A DNA stretch of 64,000 nucleotides, from positions 223,964 through 287,963 of the forward strand of contig NC_019976.1 in assembly GCF_000328685.1 (NCBI RefSeq), written 5' to 3'. Every line of letters begins with the position of its first letter. Within the stretch, counting starts at the first letter, position 1. This DNA is from Natronococcus occultus SP4. Its GTDB lineage: Archaea; Halobacteriota; Halobacteria; Halobacteriales; Natrialbaceae. The notes under the pieces were generated by a model, which was not told the origin of the DNA, made no database searches, and was given only the letters and a program-made list of their open reading frames with translations. Shown here one piece after another: positions 58,239 through 64,000 of this stretch. The position numbers and the translations under genes are program-made.

Positions 58239-59042
58239 TTACTGTCGCATTTCGACGTCCGCGGTCTCGAGGTTAACTTCGATAATGTTAGCGGCTTCCA
58301 TCACCAGTTCCGGAACCTCGGACTCGAAGTACTTCCCGGAGAGGCGACTAACGGGGGCAGTGACGCTGATCGCCCCGTTGACCCATCCGCTGCCGGCCTG
58401 AATCGCTGTACCGATAGACCGAATGCCACGCACTTCTTCCTCGTCGTTAACGGCGTATCCGCGGTCGCGGATCCGTTCGAGTTCTTCGAGGAGTCGATCA
58501 ATGTCAGTAATTGTCTCCTCTGTGCGGCCAGTGAGCCCGCGTTGCTCGACAATGCCTCGGACCCGTTTGTCGTTGAAGCAGGCCAGTATTGCCTTCCCGG
58601 TCGCGGTGTGATGGAGGTGTTGTGGTGCTTCACGGATTCGGTGATGGTAGTCCGTCGCCACGGCGTTATCGCCACTACTTTCGTAGATCGTCACCTCACG
58701 GCCCTGATGCTCGACCGTGAGGTGGACCCACTCGCCAGTCTCCTCAGCGAGCTTCTCAACTTCCGCCTGTCCAGCCCGGTAAAGATCGCTCTGATTCCGA
58801 ACTGCTTCACCCATTGTTACCAGCCGGAATCCAAGTTGGTACGTTCCATCAGACTTGATGATAAGCCCTTCGTCCTCGAGCGTCTCGAGATACGTATGGA
58901 CCGTCCCCTTCGAGACATCGAGTTCCTTACAGAGCCGGTTGAACGTCGGTTCCTCGAGGTACTGTACGGTCTCCAGTATCGTACTCGCCTTCTGTACGGA
59001 TTTGATACGGCGAGGTGAATCGGCCGGTTTTCCGGCGCTCAT
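58239..59042 (-). CDS. IclR-family transcriptional regulator (amine/lysine cluster)
   Basis: 267 residues from the ATG at 59042, chosen because a TATA box lies 26-28 nt upstream (59066-59076); the next upstream ATG at 59060 would overlap it. Winged helix at about 15-75 (FNRLCKELDVSKGTVHTYLETL) and effector domain with HHTATGKAILACFNDK near 150-165 and GIRSIGTAIQ near 206-215. Convergent with glutamate dehydrogenase. It probably controls the aminotransferase, dehydrogenase and aldehyde dehydrogenase genes. An IS lies just beyond its promoter. Confidence 0.92.
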   Translation of the reverse strand: MSAGKPADSPRRIKSVQKASTILETVQYLEEPTFNRLCKELDVSKGTVHTYLETLEDEGLIIKSDGTYQLGFRLVTMGEAVRNQSDLYRAGQAEVEKLAEETGEWVHLTVEHQGREVTIYESSGDNAVATDYHHRIREAPQHLHHTATGKAILACFNDKRVRGIVEQRGLTGRTEETITDIDRLLEELERIRDRGYAVNDEEEVRGIRSIGTAIQAGSGWVNGAISVTAPVSRLSGKYFESEVPELVMEAANIIEVNLETADVEMRQ

Positions 59043-59065
59043 ATCCAACGAAGTCTGCACTGTAG

Positions 59066-59076
59066 CATATATTTTT
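59066..59076 (-). promoter_or_regulatory. TATA box of the third iclR gene
   Basis: Minus-strand AAAAATATATG with ATCC directly upstream as a possible BRE. Just 15-25 bp further upstream begins the IS6-like element. Confidence 0.55.
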
Positions 59077-59092
59077 GGATAGCATCGACGTC

Positions 59093-59780
59093 GTGTTTAG
59101 TTGAGACTGAATGATGAGGCAGGATGATTTTCAGCTGGTCATGGCAAAAATCGCTCGCCTCAGCGGTTGTAGCGACTGTATCAACTTGGAGTTTGTGGAG
59201 CGAGAGCGGACACCGTGCCGACCGATGAAACTCGGTATTCGACTGCACCTCGCCGGACTATCGCTTTCGGATACCGTTCGAGGATTAGAGGAGTTCGGTG
59301 TCGGACGCTCGCGGAAAGCCGTACACGACTGGGTAGACAAGGCTGATCTACAGCCCACCAACGGCGCGAGTCCGGATCACGTTGCACTCGACCAGACAGT
59401 AGTCCGACTCAACGGACGGCAGTTCTGGCTGTACGCGACTCTCGATCCTCAGACAAACGGATTCTTTCACGTACGGCTCTTTACGACGACTACAACAGCA
59501 CTGGCGCAACGATTCTTGGGAGAGCTTCGTGAGAAACACGACGTCGAAAACGCCGTGTTCCTCGTCGATCACGCCCAGCATCTAGCAACAGCACTTCAGC
59601 GAACCGGACTCCGATTTCGACCCGAACGATACGGAAATCGGAACGCTGTCGAACGTATATTCAGGGAGGTAAAGCAACGTACCTCTTCGTTCAGTAATAG
59701 CTTCAGTCACGTTGACCCAACAACCGCCGAAACGTGGTTACAAGCCTCCGCCGTCTGATGGAACTCGCTCAACTAAACAC
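59093..59780 (+). mobile_element. IS6-like insertion sequence next to the iclR promoter
   Basis: Carries a transposase of the haloarchaeal IS6 group and a perfect 13-bp inverted repeat GTGTTTAGTTGAG (59093-59105) against CTCAACTAAACAC (59768-59780). The true ends may be about 10 bp further out, where GCAT (59082-59085) and ATGC (59788-59791) also match in inverse. No target duplication is visible for either choice, so it may be old or have lost its flank by recombination. Confidence 0.75.
59141..59758 (+). CDS. IS6-like transposase
   Basis: 205 residues from MAKIARLSGCSDCINLEFVE; an upstream in-frame ATG at 59111 adds ten residues. An N-terminal HTH-like part (GLSLSDTVRGLEEFGVGRSR) is followed by a DDE domain: VALDQTVVRL, VFLVDHAQHLATALQ and NAVERIFREVKQRT. 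The first catalytic motif reads LDQT where most relatives have LDET. The frame ends QASAV with TGA; the next codons WNSLN then TAA resemble the usual WHNSLN end, so a nonsense change has clipped about six residues. Confidence 0.8.
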   Translation: MAKIARLSGCSDCINLEFVERERTPCRPMKLGIRLHLAGLSLSDTVRGLEEFGVGRSRKAVHDWVDKADLQPTNGASPDHVALDQTVVRLNGRQFWLYATLDPQTNGFFHVRLFTTTTTALAQRFLGELREKHDVENAVFLVDHAQHLATALQRTGLRFRPERYGNRNAVERIFREVKQRTSSFSNSFSHVDPTTAETWLQASAV

Positions 59781-59791
59781 ACTGGTTCATG

Positions 59792-60004
59792 CCTCCTGAA
59801 AGGTTATACAACGGTCACGATCAGCGAGAACTTGGCTGCGAAGTTGACTCGAATTCTGGCCTATCATGCTTGTCCAGCTACGCTGAAGCAATCAAGTATG
59901 TTGTCGATATAACACTAAGGTAAGAAGATGATGTCACTGTACGGGAGCTTATTCAGCTTTTCGCTGAACGGGTAGACGGTGTAGATGAAAGCGTTCTACT
60001 GTAG
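59792..60004 (+). pseudogene. Relic of an unknown gene beside the IS
   Basis: Starting at the IS edge, one frame reads PPERLYNGHDQRELGCEVDS and on to SSYAEAIKYVVDITLR, stop; after a one-base shift a second reads DDVTVRELIQLFAERVDGVDESVLL-like residues to TAG at 60002-60004. Both halves look like genuine protein, suggesting a gene interrupted by the IS and a frameshift. The family is not recognised. Confidence 0.35.
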
Positions 60005-60054
60005 TATTTACGGTATCCCATATATCGAGAGTTGAAGCTACACTTATCAGGCTC

Positions 60055-61308
60055 TCATTCCATCGATGCCCAGAGGCGATTTCGTGGATCGGCTTCGAAG
60101 ACATCTGCTAACTGCTCGTGCATGAACTCACGGCGGTACTTCCGGCGCTCGGCTTCCGAAAGGTAGTTTTCCAGGACGACGTTCGCATCGGAACTCCCCT
60201 GGTCGCCTGCGATCACGTCGAGATTCTCGAGCAACTGTTTCTGCGCCTCCATGTACGTCGTGTACCAGAACCGACGCCCCATTTTCGAGGTCGGTATCTC
60301 GCCATCAACGGTGACACCAGCACGGTTCGCGAGTCGCTGAAAGCGCGATTGGACCGTTTCACCGACGATATGGCCGCTCGAGGACGTCGTCGAGGGAAAT
60401 AGATATCCGTTCCACTGGTGGTTGTGTCCACCGAGCCTATCGAGGTGATCCCTCAGCTGCTCGCGCCCATAGACCAGCGCGACCGTTCCCGGACCGTTCT
60501 TTCGCTCCTCGAAGTAGATGTGTGGATCCGCCTCCTCGAGGACGAGCTGGGAGACGTGCAAGGACGCGACCTCGTTGCGTCGAAGACCCCATGCACACAA
60601 CGCGAGCACGAGAAGCTCCTCCTCGGGCTCCTCGGCGGCGTCAGATAGCCGCCGGACGTCCTCGCTCGAGAGCGGCTGGTTGTCTTTTTCCTCGCGGTTC
60701 CAGTTGTACTCCTCGCTGATTCTCGAGGCGGGGTTGAACGCGGCGATCGCTCGACGTTCGAGATGACTGTAGAACTGGTTGACGTCGCTCAGATAGCGTT
60801 GCTTCGAGGCATCGGTCCCGAGATCGATATCGAGTTCATCAAACACCGCGAGGACGCGTCGAATCTCGGCAGCCCGGTCGGCATCATCGACGACACGGTC
60901 AACGAGGGTGGCCTGGCCATGGAGTTCATCGTACAGTTGAGCGTAAGTCGCGAGTCGGGACCGTTTCGTCGCGACCGTAGTGGCTGTGAGACCTTGCCGC
61001 CGCTCGAGGGTCTGAACGAACGACTCGAGTTCGGTAATTGTGGTTTCGTCGTCGATTCCCCACGGATAGCCATCATCAGACTCCGCCACGTAACCCACAG
61101 ACTCGAGAAACTCCGAGAGGGTCATCTCGTGGTGCTCTCGAAGCGTATAGGTAAGTCCGCCGTAGCCGACGTCGAGCAAATCTTGATAGGAAGGTTTGTC
61201 CTCGAGATCGTGGCCAGCGCGTTGCAGCGCAAGTTCGATTTCGGTGTTCCAGAACTCGCGGAGTTCCTCGAGGGATTTGTGTGACCACTGAATCTGGCTG
61301 CTACTCAT
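60055..61308 (-). CDS. Tyrosine recombinase / phage-type integrase
   Basis: 417 residues. An SAM-like core-binding part (about 88-190) precedes the catalytic domain: first Arg R243 in GLRRNEVASL, Lys K270 in ERKNGP, second Arg R345 in SKMGRRFWYT and nucleophile Y382 in LENYLSE. The usual first His of HxxR is Lys342 here, and the usual second His/Trp position in the GH-SS region reads GDQGSS. It also has an extended N-terminus. It lies beside the origin-like region and could resolve replicon multimers or integrate the element. Confidence 0.8.
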   Translation of the reverse strand: MSSSQIQWSHKSLEELREFWNTEIELALQRAGHDLEDKPSYQDLLDVGYGGLTYTLREHHEMTLSEFLESVGYVAESDDGYPWGIDDETTITELESFVQTLERRQGLTATTVATKRSRLATYAQLYDELHGQATLVDRVVDDADRAAEIRRVLAVFDELDIDLGTDASKQRYLSDVNQFYSHLERRAIAAFNPASRISEEYNWNREEKDNQPLSSEDVRRLSDAAEEPEEELLVLALCAWGLRRNEVASLHVSQLVLEEADPHIYFEERKNGPGTVALVYGREQLRDHLDRLGGHNHQWNGYLFPSTTSSSGHIVGETVQSRFQRLANRAGVTVDGEIPTSKMGRRFWYTTYMEAQKQLLENLDVIAGDQGSSDANVVLENYLSEAERRKYRREFMHEQLADVFEADPRNRLWASME

Positions 61309-61823
61309 GCGAGACCCCCTCGAGCAACCCGTTGTCTCCGGGCCGTGGTGATTCTAAGAGCCTCATTTTCGTACGGTTTGCTACTCATGACACTCACTAA
61401 AAGCTATCGTATATTTGGTTGTCTCACCTCCGACAACCAAAATACACAATATAGACTCCGTACGTGTATAGAATTGTTATAAATCAAGTACTGCTATATA
61501 GATATCGGAGCCGCTTTTCCAAGTATGGCACCGGCGAAAGCGAATGGCTAACGCGTCTCACTTTTCGAATGGGTATTCGAAGAAGGACTCGTGCCGATCT
61601 CACTGTCGAACGCCGCTTCCTCCACTGAACTCATAGACATTGACACAGTCAGATCGTGCTCGAATAATACTACGATTCGTCGGAAAGGAGCGGTCCAGAA
61701 TCTCGCTCTTCTCGAATCGAGTCGTGAAAGGTTAGAGAGACAGCAGGGTGAGAGAGCCAGCGAACAGTTTGACGAGTTCCTGGATAGGGGGAGATCAACT
61801 GAAAGAAGACTAACTGGGGGGGA
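61309..61823. other. Upstream region of the integrase, left flank of origin
   Basis: Mostly AT-rich (61420-61510). Apart from a doubtful frame at 61591-61881 nothing is recognised. The integrase promoter must lie here. Confidence 0.4.
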
Positions 61824-61881
61824 CCCCCCGGGGGCGTCCAGAAAAGACGGGAAAAGAAGACCCCCCACAATGCGCTCATAG
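61591..61881 (+). CDS. Doubtful small ORF at the origin
   Basis: 96 codons from a GTG. The middle part (AVQNLALLESSRERLERQQG and ASEQFDEFLDRGRS) reads like a charged amphipathic helix and could be real, but the end runs through the GC-rich origin repeat (PPGASRKDGKRRPP), and no family is recognised. It may be the remains of a replicon gene. Confidence 0.25.
   Translation: MPISLSNAASSTELIDIDTVRSCSNNTTIRRKGAVQNLALLESSRERLERQQGERASEQFDEFLDRGRSTERRLTGGDPPGASRKDGKRRPPTMRS
61824..61845 (-). repeat. ORB-like repeat 1 (inverted)
   Basis: On the minus strand this is TTTTCTGGACGCCCCCGGGG and two more G. It is opposed to repeats 2 and 3. Confidence 0.65.
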
Positions 61882-62138
61882 GGTACCTAGTTTCTCTAGT
61901 AGGTTTAGATTCACCTTAGCCAAGAGTTCTCTAGATCGGAACTTCTAAGAGGTGTACTACTGTACGGAACCACAGAGCGGACAAGATAGAGCAAGGAAGG
62001 ATAGGAATCCGACCGCGCTCTTAGCGGCCGTTTCTCAGCCGTTCCCGTGTCTTTAGTGTCTTGTCGGAGACAGCACCTTCCACTTCTAATTTGGAGTCTA
62101 ACTAACCAGTTCTATGGGGAAGGCTCTTTTTCTCGCTA

Positions 62139-62157
62139 ATTCTGGACGCCCCCGGGT
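62139..62157 (+). repeat. ORB-like repeat 2
   Basis: ATTCTGGACGCCCCCGGGT; the 15-base core TCTGGACGCCCCCGG is identical to repeat 1. Confidence 0.65.
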
Positions 62158-62188
62158 GGGGCCCAATTGACCCTCAATCAATTCTGGC

Positions 62189-62209
62189 TTTTCTGGACGT
62201 TCCCGGGGG
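62189..62209 (+). repeat. ORB-like repeat 3
   Basis: TTTTCTGGACG-TT-CCCGGGGG, two changes after the core relative to repeat 1. Confidence 0.6.
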
Positions 62210-62243
62210 ATCTAGACACTACCGGGTATTCTGGACACTACGG
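62210..62243 (+). repeat. Degenerate tandem pair of ORB-like repeats
   Basis: ATCTAGACACTACCGGGT followed by ATTCTGGACACTACGGT. The two share TCT-GACACTAC. The second one adjoins the TATA-like region of orc1/cdc6, so initiator binding could repress its own gene. Confidence 0.55.
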
Positions 62244-62251
62244 TTATTTAT
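62241..62251 (+). promoter_or_regulatory. TATA box of orc1/cdc6
   Basis: GGTTATTTATG centred about 29 nt before the ATG at 62276. This supports the ATG at 62276 over the upstream in-frame TTG at 62264. Confidence 0.55.
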
Positions 62252-62275
62252 GCAAGGAGTGCGTTGCCCTCTGTC

Positions 62276-63478
62276 ATGACCGAGTACTTTCAGGATCGAT
62301 CAGCCATCTTCGAGAGTGAGCGTCTCCTGAAAGAGAGTTACACACCCAACGATCTTCCAGAACGAGAAGAGCAGCTCAAACGACTTGGATTAGAAGTCCT
62401 TTCCCCTGTTCTCAATGACGCACCACCGCATAACGCATTCCTGTACGGTAAGCCTGGACAAGGAAAGACAGCCGCAGCACGTTTTCTTCTCGAGAAACTC
62501 CAAAACGAGGTCGACGATCGGAGTGGAGTCAGCTTAACTACGATTTTTCAGACATGCAAAGGTCACCACTCTTCGTACCAGGTTGCATGCGATCTTGTAG
62601 AACAGTTGACTGGGGAGAACCCAAACGGTCATCCAAAACGAACGGTCTTTGCTCGACTGTACAATGCCCTCCAAGATATCGGCGGCATTGTCGTGATTGT
62701 TCTTGATGAGGTCGATAACATCGGTAACAAGGATATGATCCTGTACGAGCTCCCACGAGCTCGCGACAATAATCATATTGAGGATATGGACGTCTCTGTA
62801 ATTGGTATCAGTAATGATATGACGTTCTACGACGAGCTCGATCCTCGTGCTAAAGACTCGCTCTGTGAGGTCGAAATTCACTTTCCACCATACGGTGCCG
62901 ATCAGTTGCGGAGTATTCTCAATCGCCGGTCGGAGAAAGCATTTGTCGATAGTGCCGTCACACAGGAGGCAATTGCACTGGCAGCAGCACTTGCTGCCCA
63001 AGACTTAGGATCGGCACGACAGGCGATTCGATATCTCTACAAGGCAGGTGAATTCGCTGCACTCAACGATGAATCCCAAGTCTCTGAGGAGCATGTTCGC
63101 GAGGCTGAGAACCACGTCGAGCAAATGAATATCGCCCAGAGTATCCGCGATTTAACAACTCAGGACCAACTGGCGCTATTAGCGCTCACTTCGCTAGCAA
63201 ATGAAAGTGAGACGCCAGCGTCAACTCCAGAAGTCTACTCACGATATACCGATATAACGAGCCATGTTGAGACGAACTCAATCGCGATGCGGAGAGTACG
63301 CAGCCATCTTCATGATTTAGATATGATTGGTGTTGTCTCCGGTGCGAAACGCAGTGGTGGATCACGTGGCGGACCGAAGTACTACTGGGAGCTAAACACT
63401 GATTTCGAGACAACAGTTGATGTTTTGACGGAGGAAAACCGGTTCAATAACGTTCTCGAGTTGATAGACAAGCCTTAA
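62276..63478 (+). CDS. Orc1/Cdc6 replication initiator
   Basis: 400 residues, AAA+ ATPase. Walker A is GKPGQGKT at 58-65, Walker B is IVLDEVDN near 141-148, sensor 1 lies in VIGISNDMTFYDELD near 170-184 and the Arg-containing sensor 2 in GSARQAIRYLY near 250-260. The C-terminal winged helix (about 300-390) ends with a DNA-binding wing, HLHDLDMIGVVSGAKRSGGS. Binds origin boxes and recruits the MCM helicase. Haloarchaeal genomes carry many paralogues, each often tied to its own adjacent origin; here the repeats are directly upstream. Confidence 0.93.
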   Translation: MTEYFQDRSAIFESERLLKESYTPNDLPEREEQLKRLGLEVLSPVLNDAPPHNAFLYGKPGQGKTAAARFLLEKLQNEVDDRSGVSLTTIFQTCKGHHSSYQVACDLVEQLTGENPNGHPKRTVFARLYNALQDIGGIVVIVLDEVDNIGNKDMILYELPRARDNNHIEDMDVSVIGISNDMTFYDELDPRAKDSLCEVEIHFPPYGADQLRSILNRRSEKAFVDSAVTQEAIALAAALAAQDLGSARQAIRYLYKAGEFAALNDESQVSEEHVREAENHVEQMNIAQSIRDLTTQDQLALLALTSLANESETPASTPEVYSRYTDITSHVETNSIAMRRVRSHLHDLDMIGVVSGAKRSGGSRGGPKYYWELNTDFETTVDVLTEENRFNNVLELIDKP

Positions 63479-63483
63479 CAGCT

Positions 63484-63563
63484 TTTCCGGACATTCAGGG
63501 GTTAACTGGACGCAACGGTTCTACTAGTTTAACCGCTGACCTAAACTGCCTGTCCAAAATTTA
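63484..63563. repeat. Degenerate ORB-like repeats after orc1/cdc6
   Basis: TTTTCCGGACATTCAGGGG (63484-63502), AACTGGACGCAACGG (63505-63520) and, inverted, a TTTTGGACAGG core near 63550-63562. Together with a GGTTAA/TTAACC inverted pair they suggest that initiator binding sites also flank the 3' side of the gene. Confidence 0.4.
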
Positions 63564-63656
63564 AGGGGTTCGATCCAAACGACTTGTTCCACTGAAGAAC
63601 ATCCTCTTCAAGCAGACACTTTCTCCAAATCAAGTGATCGACTGAGACTAGGTAGG

Positions 63657-64000
63657 CTAGATATCCGCTCCCCAGTTTCGAAGGATCGCTTCAGCGTCGT
63701 CAAGATTTTCCATACCAGCGCGATAGATCGCTTCGCGAGCATCGAGTTTGTAGATATCGCCAATTCGATCCTCAAGTTCCCGTCGTGCTTCCTTCTCTTT
63801 CTCAGTAGTGTCCTCGTAGACAAACAGTTGATGAACCGCATCGCGGTCCTCTTTGACAGTGTCTCGAGTTACGATTCGTGGTAAGTCTGATCGGTCAAAC
63901 TGACCAGTATTACTGTCTCCCTCTTGGTGGTTTTCTGGTGCTACTGTCGAGTCAGACTGACCAGTATTATCGCCTTCCTGCTGCCGGGTCTCTACTTCAA
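63657..64000 (-). CDS. Partial replicon-associated protein of unknown function
   Basis: The gene enters from beyond the right edge; 114 codons of the C-terminal part are visible. An Asp/Asn/Gln-rich linker has a repeated NTGQ (GDNTGQSDS and GDSNTGQFD), then a charged helical domain VKEDRDAVHQLFVYEDTTEK, and IYKLDAREAIYRAGMENLDD near the end, finishing NWGADI. Convergent with orc1/cdc6. In haloarchaeal plasmids such small proteins often follow a ParA-like gene, but the upstream part is not visible. Confidence 0.7.
   Translation of the reverse strand, partial: EVETRQQEGDNTGQSDSTVAPENHQEGDSNTGQFDRSDLPRIVTRDTVKEDRDAVHQLFVYEDTTEKEKEARRELEDRIGDIYKLDAREAIYRAGMENLDDAEAILRNWGADI

Larger units (their letters stand above)
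61824..62243. other. Putative replication origin next to orc1/cdc6
   Basis: Lies immediately upstream of an Orc1/Cdc6 gene. It holds at least four copies of a TTCTGGACG-type element, one on the minus strand at the left (61824-61845) and the others on the plus strand at the right (62139-62243), so they face inward across about 290 bp. Elements carry a run of C and G after the core, comparable with the G-run that accompanies haloarchaeal origin recognition boxes. The interval between is not strikingly AT-rich. The core differs from the common TTCCAGTGGAAAC box, implying an initiator-specific origin. Confidence 0.65.

Noticed and set aside
60118..61284. Plus-strand frames within the integrase gene
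   Set aside because: Antisense shadows of the 417-residue recombinase.
63560..63600. Possible tRNA T-arm (GGTTCGATCC near 63569)
   Set aside because: No matching acceptor, D or anticodon arms around it.

Overview
The window comes from a halophilic archaeon (class Halobacteria). The proteins are strongly acidic, codons are GC-ending over most of the window, TATA/BRE elements lie 25-30 nt upstream of many start codons (leaderless transcription), and several families are typical of haloarchaea: H-type malate synthase, Bat-like regulators, IS6-type insertion sequences, small CPxCG zinc ribbons and Orc1/Cdc6. An Orc1/Cdc6 gene, an origin-like repeat cluster and an integrase at the right end suggest a megaplasmid or secondary replicon, or an integrated one.

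Region 1 (0.26-18.7 kb) is a 2-hydroxy-acid utilisation block: two fused FAD/Fe-S dehydrogenases, an IclR regulator, malate synthase, a VOC protein, a tartrate/D-malate-type dehydrogenase, a PPC-domain protein, a D-2-hydroxyacid dehydrogenase, malic enzyme, glycerate 2-kinase and an LctP permease. Together they could import and oxidise lactate or glycolate, condense glyoxylate with acetyl-CoA to malate, and drain malate to pyruvate. No isocitrate lyase is present in the window. A 17-bp palindrome (GTTCTC-N5-GAGAAC) occurs five times around iclR and aceB and is the best operator candidate here.

Region 2 (19.2-31.5 kb) holds a histidine kinase overlapping a Bat-like response regulator, a set of membrane proteins, two degraded loci, a 36-residue zinc-ribbon protein and a Tat lipoprotein.

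Region 3 (31.7-59 kb) is an amino-acid and N-acyl-amino-acid catabolic island. It starts after an IS6-type element with perfect 8-bp target duplications. It holds IclR, threonine ammonia-lyase, a complete glycine cleavage operon with its own lipoamide dehydrogenase, a DUF5058 membrane-protein pair, two AbgA-like M20 amidohydrolases, a small HTH regulator, a frameshifted APC permease, an SSS symporter with a 47-residue accessory protein, a third M20 deacylase, and finally an aldehyde dehydrogenase, a lysine-6-aminotransferase-like enzyme, a glutamate dehydrogenase and a third IclR.

Region 4 (59.1-64 kb) is mobile and replicative: another IS6-like element next to the third iclR promoter, a gene relic, a tyrosine recombinase with unusual active-site residues, a repeat-rich origin candidate with opposed TTCTGGACG repeats, orc1/cdc6, and a partial gene running off the end.
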